A stretch of DNA of 64,000 nt from NCBI RefSeq assembly GCF_001404985.1, contig NZ_JRLF01000015.1, positions 248,001 to 312,000 on the forward strand, written 5' to 3'. The position numbers and the translations under genes are program-made. The notes under the pieces are model-generated. The model was not told where the DNA came from. It was given only the letters and a program-made list of their open reading frames with translations, and did no database searches. The stretch comes from Flavobacterium aquidurense. GTDB lineage: Bacteria; Bacteroidota; Bacteroidia; Flavobacteriales; Flavobacteriaceae. Positions 48,254 through 57,348 of this stretch are shown here, piece after piece (position 1 is the first letter of the stretch; each line of letters opens with the position of its first letter).

Positions 48254-49495
48254 ATGCAACATTGGGATATACTCTTATCAAATCACGTAAATAAAAAAGC
48301 TTTTATAGATACTTTACTTTCTGGTGAAGCCAAAGGAGAATTAGCCGTTTTTAACAATCAAAAAGGTATTTTGTTTTCAGACATTGCGATTGAAAAATTC
48401 ATCGAAAAAGAATATCAATATGATATTGTAGAAGCATCTCCGGAATCCCACAGGCAATTAAGAACTTTTTCATCAGGAGAACGCAAAAAAGAATTTCTGA
48501 AATATTGTATCAATCAAAAACCCGATTTTATCATTTTTGATAATCCGTTTGATCATTTAGATCAGGCCTCCCGCGTAATTTTAGCCGAATCCTTAAAAGA
48601 CCTGACAGATGAAATTGCTATTATCCAAATCGTAAATCGTGTAGTTGATGTATTAGCTTTTGTGCCTAATAAAGCACATATCAAAGACAATACTTTTGAA
48701 TTACATCCTATACCAAAAGCCATTCATCATTTTAAAACCCTAAACACAGCAGCGATTCCAAAAGCTATTGAGCCGCATTCCTTTCACGAAAGTGTACTAA
48801 TAAAAATGGAAAACGTTTCTGTAAGTTATGACGACCGCAAAATTGTAGACAACATTTCCTGGACGATAAAACAAGGTGAATTCTGGCAATTAATTGGTCC
48901 GAATGGTTCGGGAAAAAGTACTATCCTTTCATTGATTACAGGAGATAACCCAAAAGGATTTGGACAGGATTTACATTTATTCGGAAGAAAAAAAGGAACT
49001 GGTGAAAGCGTTTGGGATATCAAAAAACAAATTGGAATCTTCACTACTTCTATGACTGATTTATTTCAAAAAGGACATACTTTAGAAGAAATGATTCTTT
49101 CCGGCTTTTTCGATTCCATAGGATTATATATTGAACCAACTACTTTGCAAAAACAAACCGTAGCACAATGGCTTGAAGTTATTGAAATGAGCGATTTAAG
49201 AAAAAAACGTTTTATCGATCTATCAATTGGTCAGCAAAGAGTTGCCTTGATTGTTCGTGCCGTTTTAAAACACCCGCCATTATTAATTTTAGACGAACCT
49301 GTTGAAGGCTTAGACGACGAAAATGTCGATTTGGTCATTCAGCTTATCAATACCATTAAACAAGAAACAAATGTTAGTATTTTATATGTTTCGCATCGTA
49401 TAGAAACTGGCCTCGCTCCTACTTCGGTTTTTGAACTTTTACCAAATCCTGCAGGATCTATTGGTAATATTAAATACCACTCAGAGTTAAACTAA
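48254..49495 (+). CDS. ModF-like double ABC ATPase with degenerate first domain
   Basis: The protein has 413 residues. The first NBD keeps a signature (FSSGERKKE) and Walker B (FIIFDNPFDHLD) but has no Walker A P-loop. The second NBD is complete: GPNGSGKST, the signature LSIGQQR and ILDEPVEGLD. This layout is that of the ModF/PhrA family of soluble double ATPases. It lies in the same-strand cluster with a rhodanese and a lipoprotein gene. Its substrate is not known. Confidence 0.75.
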   Translation: MQHWDILLSNHVNKKAFIDTLLSGEAKGELAVFNNQKGILFSDIAIEKFIEKEYQYDIVEASPESHRQLRTFSSGERKKEFLKYCINQKPDFIIFDNPFDHLDQASRVILAESLKDLTDEIAIIQIVNRVVDVLAFVPNKAHIKDNTFELHPIPKAIHHFKTLNTAAIPKAIEPHSFHESVLIKMENVSVSYDDRKIVDNISWTIKQGEFWQLIGPNGSGKSTILSLITGDNPKGFGQDLHLFGRKKGTGESVWDIKKQIGIFTTSMTDLFQKGHTLEEMILSGFFDSIGLYIEPTTLQKQTVAQWLEVIEMSDLRKKRFIDLSIGQQRVALIVRAVLKHPPLLILDEPVEGLDDENVDLVIQLINTIKQETNVSILYVSHRIETGLAPTSVFELLPNPAGSIGNIKYHSELN

Positions 49496-49502
49496 AAAAC
49501 AA

Positions 49503-50114
49503 ATGAGAATTAAACATATCGTATTATCAGCCTTTTCAATAGTAATCACTTCATGTTGCGGAACAATTTCGACCGCAAAACATCAATACAAAATAAGTGA
49601 AAGCGGTTCTTTAAAATCAGAATGGAAATCAAATCCCAAAGAATGGTTTCTGGAAAAAGACACCTTAAAAGGAATTGGAGGTCCAATGCATTGGGGCGTT
49701 ATAGAATCTAAAAAACAACTGCCTGAAAATTATGAGATCGATTTTAAAGTAAACATGACGCGAGAATCTCTTTTTGAAGTAATGTTAAATATCGACAAAG
49801 AAAATTACATCAGGACTTATCTGTACCAAATCGACCAGAATATTGTGATAGGCAGAGGGGTTTACAATAAAAACAGCGACGAATATGGCAAACGAGGCGG
49901 TCCAACTTTGTTTAAAAAATCAATGAAACTTGAAAACAATAAATGGTATGCCGTAAAAATCAGGGTTTCAAATAATCAATTGTTTTTTTCTGTAGATAAC
50001 GAAAACTTCTTAGAATGTTCCATAGAAAAAAGTAAATTAAATGAACAAGGTAAATTAGGTTTTCTAACAAACGGCGAAGTAAAAATCATAGATTTAATAA
50101 TAAAAAGTATTTAG
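49503..50114 (+). CDS. Lipoprotein with LamG/3-keto-disaccharide hydrolase-like fold
   Basis: The protein has 203 residues. The N-terminal signal ends in a cysteine pair (TSCCGT), consistent with a lipoprotein. The body resembles the DUF1080/concanavalin-like beta-sandwich (KGIGGPMHWGVIESKKQLP and GKLGFLTNGEVKI). It begins 7 bp after the ABC ATPase stop, so it is cotranscribed. It may bind or hydrolyse sugars. Confidence 0.6.
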   Translation: MRIKHIVLSAFSIVITSCCGTISTAKHQYKISESGSLKSEWKSNPKEWFLEKDTLKGIGGPMHWGVIESKKQLPENYEIDFKVNMTRESLFEVMLNIDKENYIRTYLYQIDQNIVIGRGVYNKNSDEYGKRGGPTLFKKSMKLENNKWYAVKIRVSNNQLFFSVDNENFLECSIEKSKLNEQGKLGFLTNGEVKIIDLIIKSI

Positions 50115-50173
50115 TAGAAAAACACCCTTTTAATCTATATACAATCTATTAAATTAGTACATATATTTGAACG

Positions 50174-50656
50174 ATGGAAAAATATATTATTAAGAAAATG
50201 GAAAGTAATGAAATTATTATTTCTTTTAATTTTAATAAGACCTCCACAATTCTATCAATAGTATTTTCACTATCTATTTTAACATTAATAGCTTTAAAAA
50301 TAAGATCTGGTGTAATACAAAATATTTGGGGTTCATTAATAATTTTAATACTTATTCTATTATATCTAACATTTAATAAATACTACGAGTGGACAAAAAA
50401 CAAATATCACAAATTCAACATTCAAGAAGAAAATTTGTTTATTAATGATAAGTTTCATTGCAATCTAAACAAATTACAATCTATAAACATTTATAATAGC
50501 ATCAATAAATTTGAGAGCGGATGGATTATTTATTTAAAAATTTTTCCTGGTTCTTCTCACGATTATATAATCAAAAAAAGATTAGGCGAGAAAGAAGCCA
50601 TTGAGATTGCGGATAAAATTTCACTATTTCTAAATAGAAAAGTCATAATTGATTAG
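50174..50656 (+). CDS. Hypothetical two-helix membrane protein
   Basis: The protein has 160 residues. Two hydrophobic helices near the N-terminus (TILSIVFSLSILTLIALKI and WGSLIILILILLYLTFN) are followed by a soluble ~90-residue domain resembling small PH-like bacterial domains (NIQEENLFINDKFHCNLNKL). Its function is unknown. A clear terminator follows. Confidence 0.5.
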   Translation: MEKYIIKKMESNEIIISFNFNKTSTILSIVFSLSILTLIALKIRSGVIQNIWGSLIILILILLYLTFNKYYEWTKNKYHKFNIQEENLFINDKFHCNLNKLQSINIYNSINKFESGWIIYLKIFPGSSHDYIIKKRLGEKEAIEIADKISLFLNRKVIID

Positions 50657-50660
50657 ATAT

Positions 50661-50690
50661 AAAAAAAAGCTCCAAATTGGAGCTTTTTTT
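50661..50690. terminator. Intrinsic terminator
   Basis: A-tract, gctcc, aaatt, ggagc and T-tract form a bidirectional hairpin between the two-helix membrane protein gene and the convergent rluA-family gene. Confidence 0.85.
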
Positions 50691-50743
50691 ATATCAGAAA
50701 ATCTTATCTCTATTTTCTTTATTCTAAAATCTAATTTCTAAAA

Positions 50744-51787
50744 TTAGTTCTCATCATCTTCCATATTATGCGTCTTTCCATAATTGCGCCATTTCTCGAT
50801 ACAATCCTGAAAATCCTGAGGTAGTTCAGTATCAAAACGCATCATTTCGCCAGTTGTCGGATGCACAAAACCAAGCGTTTTAGCGTGAAGCGCCTGACGT
50901 GGCAAAGCCTTAAAACAATTGTCTATAAATTGTTTGTATTTTGTAAACGTCGTTCCTTTCAAAATCAAATGACCACCGTAACGTTCGTCATTAAAAAGCG
51001 GATGACCAATATGTTTCATATGCGCACGAATCTGGTGTGTTCTGCCTGTTTCCAGTTTACAGGAAATCAAAGTCACATACCCAAAACGTTCTAAAACTTT
51101 ATAATGCGTAATCGCAGGTTTTCCTATTTCTGGATCAGCAAAAACTGCCATTTGCATGCGGTCTTTTAAGTGCCTTGCAAGGTTACCTTCAATAGTTCCC
51201 TCCTCTTCAGCAACATTCCCCCAAACAAGGGCAATATATTCACGTTCAGAAGTTTTAGCTTCAAATTGTTTAGCCAGATGCGTCATAGCCGCTTCGGTTT
51301 TAGCCACCACTAAAAGTCCGGACGTATCCTTATCAATTCGGTGAACCAAACCTGGGCGTTCGCTGCTGTTCATTGGCAAATTATCAAAATGATGTGCCAG
51401 AGCATTTACCAAAGTTCCGGTATAATTACCGTGACCAGGATGGACCACCATTCCAGGTTCTTTATTAATCAGTAATAAAGCATCATCTTCATAAACGATA
51501 TTCAACGGAAGGTCTTCCGGAAGAATATGATTCTCAAAAGGCGGATGCGTTAACATAACCGTCACTACATCAAACGGTTTAACTTTATAATTTGATTTTA
51601 CCGGAATATCATTTACGAAGATATTTCCTTCAGTTGCGGCGTTTTGAATTTTGTTTCGCGTCGCATTCTGAATCAAATTCATTAAATACTTGTCAATACG
51701 CAAAAGCGCCTGACCTTTAGGGACTTCAAATCTAAAATGTTCGAATAATTCGTCTTCCAGATCTAAATTTTCATTATTATTGTTCAT
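50744..51787 (-). CDS. RluA-family pseudouridine synthase, RluD-like
   Basis: The protein has 347 residues. An S4 RNA-binding domain (about 15-75; LRIDKYLMNLI) precedes the catalytic domain with the family motif VHRIDKDTSGLLVVAK, in which D is the nucleophile, and GRTHQIRAHMKHIGHPL. It isomerises uridine to pseudouridine in rRNA. Its start overlaps the end of the PASTA gene by 11 bp, so the two are translationally coupled. Confidence 0.92.
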   Translation of the reverse strand: MNNNNENLDLEDELFEHFRFEVPKGQALLRIDKYLMNLIQNATRNKIQNAATEGNIFVNDIPVKSNYKVKPFDVVTVMLTHPPFENHILPEDLPLNIVYEDDALLLINKEPGMVVHPGHGNYTGTLVNALAHHFDNLPMNSSERPGLVHRIDKDTSGLLVVAKTEAAMTHLAKQFEAKTSEREYIALVWGNVAEEEGTIEGNLARHLKDRMQMAVFADPEIGKPAITHYKVLERFGYVTLISCKLETGRTHQIRAHMKHIGHPLFNDERYGGHLILKGTTFTKYKQFIDNCFKALPRQALHAKTLGFVHPTTGEMMRFDTELPQDFQDCIEKWRNYGKTHNMEDDEN

Positions 51788-52400
51788 CTTTTGGGGTTTC
51801 AGTAGTTGGCGCAGCTAAACTGTCTGTCGCCTGACTTTCATCTACATACGTTGCTTTTCCGTCTCCTAAAACCAAGTCGATTTTAGAAGCTTTAAGCACG
51901 CGGTCTCCTACTTTTAAGTTTCTACCTTTATAACGCATCTCTAAAACCATATCTTTTCCAAGATTTGGGATATAAGTAATCGTTCCCTGTTCAAGCCCTA
52001 AAGCCTTTAAAGTAGGAACAGCCTCACGATACGTTTTCTCGATCAAATCCGGAATTTTAACAGACGAAAATCCAGATGCATTAATTTTAATATATATTTT
52101 TCTTCCTACTTTTACCATTGTTCCCGGCAACGGATCTTGCTCAACAACACTGTATTTAGGAAATTCACTTCGGTAATCAACACTATCCAAAAGCACGTAA
52201 TCCAAGTCTAATTCGTCCAATTTTGATTCTACCTGCTCCTCAGTCAATTTAGATAAATTAGGAACGGCAATTTCGTGACCATGATCAGTTGTAAAAGTCA
52301 GCCAATGCATAAACAAATAACCTAAAACTGCAATGATAGCAGCCGCGATTAGTATTTGTACAAAAAATACACGGCTCGTTAAATACTTACGTAAACTCAT
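51777..52400 (-). CDS. PASTA-domain membrane protein
   Basis: The protein has 207 residues when started at the ATG at 52400, where a short basic head (MSLRKYLTSR) precedes one transmembrane helix (VFFVQILIAAAIIAVLGYLF). Upstream sequence in the same frame lies in the intergenic repeat and is unlikely to be coding. Two to three PASTA repeats (VPNLSKLTEEQVESKL, IPDLIEKTYREAVPTL) face the periplasm and may bind peptidoglycan. Neighbouring ddl supports a cell-envelope role. Confidence 0.75.
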   Translation of the reverse strand: MSLRKYLTSRVFFVQILIAAAIIAVLGYLFMHWLTFTTDHGHEIAVPNLSKLTEEQVESKLDELDLDYVLLDSVDYRSEFPKYSVVEQDPLPGTMVKVGRKIYIKINASGFSSVKIPDLIEKTYREAVPTLKALGLEQGTITYIPNLGKDMVLEMRYKGRNLKVGDRVLKASKIDLVLGDGKATYVDESQATDSLAAPTTETPKDEQ

Positions 52401-52520
52401 AAATTTATTTTTAGTTGTGGCAAAGATAAAGCTATTTCGTTTCAAAAAAAATGATAATTTTGTTTTAAGCAAGAAAGTGTTGCGATTGTCATCCTCAGAG
52501 AAGTCTAAGGACAATTTTCA

Positions 52521-52597
52521 GGAGCTGTTTCCTGCTGTCCGCTGTATCTTTTATGCCGAACCCCGGCAAAAAAGGATGCCGCTCCAATCAGGGCTAG
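52521..52597. repeat. Dispersed intergenic repeat, copy 2 (77 bp)
   Basis: Starts ggagctgtttcctgct and ends ctccaatcagggctag, as in copy 1 at 36337-36417. The centre has a different stem-loop (tgccg/cggca). A separate hairpin, ttttgtcatt with aatgacaaaa, follows at about 52633-52660. Confidence 0.75.
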
Positions 52598-52744
52598 GGC
52601 TTTAGGTTTTATAAGAACATTTTTATTGCTTTTTTTGTCATTCCGAGAAATGACAAAATGAGAACACAATAATGGCAAAAACCTGAAACCTGAAATAAAT
52701 AAACGATTAAACAAATACACAATAAACGATTAAACATCAAATCA

Positions 52745-53716
52745 ATGAAAAACATAGCCATCATCATGGGCGGATATTCAAGCGAATATAAAATTTCTCT
52801 TATCAGCGGAAACGTCGTTCACCAATATCTTGACAAAACAAAATACAACGGATTCCGTATTCATATTTTTAAAGAAAAATGGGTTTATGTAGATGAAAAC
52901 AATGCTGAATATGCTATTGATAAAAATGATTTTTCTGTAACTGTAAACGATCAGAAAATTACTTTCGACTGTGTTTTCAATGCTATTCACGGAACTCCCG
53001 GAGAAGATGGATTAATGCAGGCTTATTTTGAATTATTAGGAATTAAACAATCGTCTTGCGATTATTACCAAGCCGCATTAACATTCAATAAACGTGATTT
53101 ATTATCGGTTTTAAAACCATACGGAATCAAAACGGCAATTTCTTATTACTTAAATAAAGGTGATGTTATCAATACTGCCGAAATCGTTAAAAAAGTAGGT
53201 TTGCCATGTTTCGTAAAACCAAACAAAGCAGGTTCTAGTTTCGGAATCTCAAAAGTAAAATCAGAAGCCGAATTGCCAATTGCAATTGAAGTAGCGTATA
53301 AAGAAGATAACGAAATCATCATCGAAAGCTTCCTTGACGGAACCGAAGTTTCTGTTGGAGTAATCAACTATCAGGGAGAAATTAAAGTTTTACCAATTAC
53401 CGAAATTGTCTCTGACAATGATTTCTTTGATTATGAAGCTAAGTATGAAGGAAAATCACAAGAAATTACACCCGCCAGAATTTCAGATGAACTAACACAA
53501 AAAGTAGGAGAAACTGCAAAACGTGCTTACGAAGTACTTAAAATGAAAGGCTTTTCAAGAAGTGAATTCATTATCGTAGACAACGAACCATATATGCTGG
53601 AAATGAACACAATTCCAGGTCTGACAACAGAAAGTTTAATCCCGCAACAAGCAAAAGCAGCCGGAATATCTCTGGAAGATTTATTCACTAATGCAATTGA
53701 GTTAGCGTTGGCATAA
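52745..53716 (+). CDS. ddl: D-alanine--D-alanine ligase
   Basis: The protein has 323 residues. ATP-grasp ligase features are visible: N-terminal IIMGGYSSEYKISLISG, AIHGTPGEDG, the central CFVKPNKAGSSFGISKV and C-terminal LEMNTIPGLTTESLIPQQA. It joins two D-alanines for peptidoglycan synthesis in the cytoplasm. It is followed by a terminator hairpin at 53722-53773. Confidence 0.96.
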   Translation: MKNIAIIMGGYSSEYKISLISGNVVHQYLDKTKYNGFRIHIFKEKWVYVDENNAEYAIDKNDFSVTVNDQKITFDCVFNAIHGTPGEDGLMQAYFELLGIKQSSCDYYQAALTFNKRDLLSVLKPYGIKTAISYYLNKGDVINTAEIVKKVGLPCFVKPNKAGSSFGISKVKSEAELPIAIEVAYKEDNEIIIESFLDGTEVSVGVINYQGEIKVLPITEIVSDNDFFDYEAKYEGKSQEITPARISDELTQKVGETAKRAYEVLKMKGFSRSEFIIVDNEPYMLEMNTIPGLTTESLIPQQAKAAGISLEDLFTNAIELALA

Positions 53717-53721
53717 TATAG

Positions 53722-53773
53722 AAAAGGTTCTGAGATACTAAGTTGCTAAGGCACTAAGATTTTAGAACCTTTT
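53722..53773 (+). terminator. ddl terminator with CTAAG array in loop
   Basis: aaaaggttct (53722-53731) pairs with agaacctttt (53764-53773), followed by T residues. The loop consists largely of the CTAAG array. Confidence 0.7.
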
Positions 53774-53869
53774 TTTAGCTCAAATATTTTCAGACTTCGG
53801 GAGAAGTCTCTCTCAAACTGATTTAGCCCAAAGAAAAAGACTTAGTAACTCAGCGCCTCAGCAACTTAG
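53730..53869. repeat. Inverted pair of CTAAG arrays
   Basis: Four ctgag/ctaag units with an 8-bp period at 53730-53758 are mirrored by four cttag/ctcag units at 53841-53869. Between them is agacttc-ggga-gaagtct (53792-53809). Confidence 0.7.
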
Positions 53870-53881
53870 AACCTCAAAAAA

Positions 53882-54574
53882 ATGAAAGAAATCTTCGAAT
53901 GGAATAGACTTTTTTACAACAATCTTCCCGCAAACTTTGCTTTGGAAGTAATATTTCGTTCTACAGTTATGTTTATCATTTTACTGTTAACCCTAAAACT
54001 GGCAGGAAAACGAGGTGTAAAACAATTATCGATTTTCGAAACTGTAATCATTATTGCCTTAGGATCTGCAGCAGGAGACCCTATGTTTTATGAAGATGTT
54101 GGTATTGTTCCGGCTGCCATCGTTTTTACGGTCATTATTATTTTATATCGATCCGTAACCTGGCTTACCGGAAAAAGCAAAAAATTTGAAGAATTTATAG
54201 AAGGTAAAACGGAATGTCTGATCAATAATGGTAAATTTTCTATTGCGACTTTCAAAAAGGAAAGCCTTGCACAAGACGAGTTTTTCTCTGAGCTTCGCAT
54301 AAAATCTATTGAACATCTGGGACAAATAAAACATGCTTTTATAGAAACCAGCGGAGAAATAAGCGTCTTTTTTTATGAAGATCAGGAAGTAAAATTCGGA
54401 TTACCAATCCTACCCGGAGCATTCAATAAAAAAAGCAAAATCATCGAAAATGATGGTATACACGCCTGCACTTTTTGCGGACATACCGAAGAACAAAAAT
54501 CAGGAACTGCAAAATGTGAAGTCTGCAAAAAAGATGAATGGGTTCCGGCTATAAATACAAAAAGGATTACTTAA
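53882..54574 (+). CDS. DUF421/YetF-like membrane protein with zinc ribbon
   Basis: The protein has 230 residues. Two to three N-terminal transmembrane helices contain LKLAGKRGVKQLSIFE, the hallmark of the YetF/DUF421 family. A cytoplasmic domain follows (ELRIKSIEHLGQIKHAFIE). A C-terminal CTFCGH ... CEVCKK pair forms a small zinc ribbon, which is an addition to the usual architecture. Some spore-forming relatives use YetF proteins in membrane or germination processes; the role here is unknown. Confidence 0.75.
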   Translation: MKEIFEWNRLFYNNLPANFALEVIFRSTVMFIILLLTLKLAGKRGVKQLSIFETVIIIALGSAAGDPMFYEDVGIVPAAIVFTVIIILYRSVTWLTGKSKKFEEFIEGKTECLINNGKFSIATFKKESLAQDEFFSELRIKSIEHLGQIKHAFIETSGEISVFFYEDQEVKFGLPILPGAFNKKSKIIENDGIHACTFCGHTEEQKSGTAKCEVCKKDEWVPAINTKRIT

Positions 54575-54597
54575 CAGAAAATCTCAAATAAAAAGAT

Positions 54598-55221
54598 ATG
54601 ATATTTCTTGTTGGAACTCGAGAATCAAATATGAAAAATGGTTCTATATTGAATGAAAAATGTCCAAATTGTGGAGCACAAGATGATTTATATTTTAGTA
54701 TTTATAAAAGATATACCCATATTACTTTGTTTCCTTTATTTCCAGTTGGAAAATCAGTTTATATAAAATGCAGTCAATGTAATAAAAACTTTGATTATGA
54801 AGATTTATCTGAAATCGCTCAATTACAACTGAGAAACGAAAAATTAGATAATTCACTTTGGATGTTTTCTGGTTCCATTATAATTGCTTTATTCCTTATT
54901 TTTACAATTTATAGTTATTTTGAAAAGAAAGACGAAGCTGGAATTTTAATTAAAAATCCAATACAAGGAGATGTTTATAATTTAAAATTAAATAATGGAT
55001 ATTATTCAAATATGCGAATTGATAAAATCACAACTGATAGTGTATACGCTACTTTAAACGATTTTGACGCTTATATGCCTAATGAAATAGATGACTTAAA
55101 TAAACCTGAAAACTATTCAAATCGAAAAGTTTCTTATTCAAGAAAAGATTTAATTAAACTTTATCAAGAAAATCAAATATTAAAAATTACTCAAAAAAAC
55201 GTTAATGGTTTTAGTAATTAA
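54598..55221 (+). CDS. Zinc-ribbon membrane protein of unknown function
   Basis: The protein has 207 residues. The N-terminal start MIFLVGTRES is typical of the zinc-ribbon_15-like family, so the first ATG is kept. A CPNCG ... CSQC ribbon (about 22-61) is followed by one transmembrane helix (LWMFSGSIIIALFLIFTIYS) and an extracytoplasmic domain. Function unknown. Confidence 0.6.
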   Translation: MIFLVGTRESNMKNGSILNEKCPNCGAQDDLYFSIYKRYTHITLFPLFPVGKSVYIKCSQCNKNFDYEDLSEIAQLQLRNEKLDNSLWMFSGSIIIALFLIFTIYSYFEKKDEAGILIKNPIQGDVYNLKLNNGYYSNMRIDKITTDSVYATLNDFDAYMPNEIDDLNKPENYSNRKVSYSRKDLIKLYQENQILKITQKNVNGFSN

Positions 55222-55266
55222 AAACCTTTATAACCTTGAATCTCTCAATCTCTGAACCTTAAAAAA

Positions 55267-55725
55267 ATGAGAAAAGCCATATTTCCGGGATCATTTGATC
55301 CCATTACATTAGGACACGAAGACATCATTAAAAGAGGAATTCCTTTATTTGATGAAATTGTAATTGCAATTGGTGTGAACGCCGAGAAAAAATACATGTT
55401 TTCACTCGAAGAAAGAAAACGTTTTATAGAAGAAACTTTCAAAGACGAACCAAAAATTTCTGTTATAACATACGAAGGATTGACTATTGATTTGGCAAAA
55501 AAATTAAAAGCCAATTTCATTTTAAGAGGTTTGCGCAATCCTGCCGATTTCGAATTCGAAAAAGCCATTGCCCACACCAACAGAAAACTATCTAAAATAG
55601 AAACCGTATTTCTATTAACAGCAGCAAGTACCTCATTTATTAGTTCAAGCATTGTTCGTGATGTATTGCGTCATGGCGGCGAATATGAAATGCTGGTTCC
55701 GGATGCAGTTCGAGTGAAAAAATAA
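55267..55725 (+). CDS. coaD: Phosphopantetheine adenylyltransferase
   Basis: The protein has 152 residues, the usual length. The nucleotidyltransferase motif GSFDPITLGHEDII at the N-terminus and the late ISSSIVRDVLRHGG are diagnostic. It transfers an adenylyl group to 4'-phosphopantetheine in coenzyme A synthesis. Confidence 0.96.
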   Translation: MRKAIFPGSFDPITLGHEDIIKRGIPLFDEIVIAIGVNAEKKYMFSLEERKRFIEETFKDEPKISVITYEGLTIDLAKKLKANFILRGLRNPADFEFEKAIAHTNRKLSKIETVFLLTAASTSFISSSIVRDVLRHGGEYEMLVPDAVRVKK

Positions 55726-55795
55726 CCCAAAAAACATAAACTTGCCAGCGAAGCAAATTATAAGTAATTTCGCATTTTAAAATAAACACCAAATA

Positions 55796-56374
55796 ATGAG
55801 CATCGAAAGAGAATTAAACAAACGCAGCGGATCTAAATGTGAACTTTGTGGAGCCGAAGAAAACCTAAAAGTATATCAGGTATTACCAACTCAAAAAGGC
55901 GGACTTGACGAAAGCATAATGGCATGTAGTACGTGCATTGATCAAATTGAAAACCCTGATAATGTAGATTTAAATCACTGGAGATGTCTTAATGACAGCA
56001 TGTGGAATGAAAATATTGCTGTACAAGTTGTAGCCTGGAGAATGCTAAGCCGCATGCGTGCTGCTGGTTGGCCTCAGGAATTATTAGACATGATGTATTT
56101 AGACGAAGATACTCTGGCATGGGCACAAGCAACTGGAGAAGGGGAAGAAGACGAAAACAAAATCATTCACCGCGATAGTAACGGCGTAATTTTAGAACAC
56201 GGAGATTCTGTAGTTTTAATCAAAGATCTTAAAGTAAAAGGATCAAGTATGGTTGCCAAACAAGGAACTGCTGTTCGTAACATTCGTTTAGATCACGAAA
56301 ATGCGGAATATATTGAAGGAAAGGTAGATGGACAGCAAATTGTAATTATCACACAATACGTGAAGAAAATATAA
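55796..56374 (+). CDS. PhnA-domain protein
   Basis: The protein has 192 residues. An N-terminal zinc-finger-like region with CELCG and CSTC precedes the PhnA C-terminal domain (DSNGVILEHGDSVVLIKDLK, then GTAVRNIRLDHENAEYIEG). Members are named after alkylphosphonate uptake, but their actual function is uncertain. A bidirectional terminator follows. Confidence 0.8.
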   Translation: MSIERELNKRSGSKCELCGAEENLKVYQVLPTQKGGLDESIMACSTCIDQIENPDNVDLNHWRCLNDSMWNENIAVQVVAWRMLSRMRAAGWPQELLDMMYLDEDTLAWAQATGEGEEDENKIIHRDSNGVILEHGDSVVLIKDLKVKGSSMVAKQGTAVRNIRLDHENAEYIEGKVDGQQIVIITQYVKKI

Positions 56375-56447
56375 GTCGCAGTGACAGTCGCAGTATTCAG
56401 TATTCAGTTATTTGCTGACTCAATACTGAGACCGAAAACTGTAAACT

Positions 56448-56481
56448 AAAAAAGGCTATTCAAATCTGAATAGCCTTTTTT
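56448..56481. terminator. Bidirectional intrinsic terminator
   Basis: aaaaaaggctattca (56448-56462) pairs with its complement at 56467-56481 around a 4-nt loop, between the PhnA-domain gene and the convergent secreted protein gene. Confidence 0.9.
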
Positions 56482-56543
56482 GTGTTTAAAAGTTTCCTAA
56501 CACAGATTTTAACTTGAAACAAATAAAAACCTGAAACTAGAAT

Positions 56544-56990
56544 TTATTTTTGAAATAATTTATTAATCTGATCTTTTACAAATGGCTCAGAAACACTGCT
56601 TGTAGCAGAAGAAGCTTCTTTAGAAGAAACCATAAACTGAACTGTCGCTTTCTCAGGAATAACACTTCCTGTGTAATGCAACCAAATATAGTTGTTAGGT
56701 AATTCTAGTTTTATATCATACAAAGGACTTGCAGTAAAACCGTTTACAATAATACTATAAAGGCTATTATAATCATTATTTACATTTTTAAATGTAAACT
56801 TTCTTAAGCTTGAAGATTCGTCATCATTTTGAATACTAGTATAATAAACAGTATACTCATCTCCTATTTTTTGAATATAGTTGTTATTTACTTTTCCTAA
56901 TCTTTCAACTGGAACGGTTTCAAGAACTTTGATTTGTGCAAAAGACACAAAACTAAACATCAAAATAGCAATCGTAATAATTCTTTTCAT
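56544..56990 (-). CDS. Secreted hypothetical protein
   Basis: The protein has 148 residues. A signal peptide (1-18, ending VSFAQ) is followed by a small beta-rich domain without a recognised family. A C-terminal polar Ser/Glu-rich tail contains FVKDQINKLFQK. It is probably periplasmic. Confidence 0.55.
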   Translation of the reverse strand: MKRIITIAILMFSFVSFAQIKVLETVPVERLGKVNNNYIQKIGDEYTVYYTSIQNDDESSSLRKFTFKNVNNDYNSLYSIIVNGFTASPLYDIKLELPNNYIWLHYTGSVIPEKATVQFMVSSKEASSATSSVSEPFVKDQINKLFQK

Positions 56991-57348
56991 AATTAATTTG
57001 GGGTTTATTATTTACGGGTACAAGAAACGCAGAAAATATGATAAATTAAAGTCTTAGCCGTTAATTTATTAACAATAGATTAAGATGTTATTTTAAAACC
57101 GTTTTACGACTATAACAACCCATAATTAAAATATTGAAATTCAATAAATTAAAACATTAATCAGGTCTTAAAACGTTTAATCGAAATAATTTAAAATCAA
57201 AAAAACAAAGGCCTGTCAGTGTCATAAAATCCTGATTTTTCTTCTATAATACTCACTTTTAAACGATATAAAAGCTGGGTTTTAAACAAAGATTTGCTAC
57301 AAAATATCTAAAAGCAGATTCTAAACGTAATCAGGATTGAAAAAAGTA
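56991..57348. other. 358-bp gap, A/T-rich
   Basis: It separates the secreted protein gene and the DEAD-box helicase gene, both on the minus strand, and probably holds the promoter of the former. No repeat, hairpin or RNA gene was recognised. Confidence 0.4.

Noticed and set aside
52505..52720. 71-residue minus-strand frame upstream of the PASTA gene
   Set aside because: It is a read-through of repeat copy 2 (52521-52597) and is not conserved in phase with copy 1.
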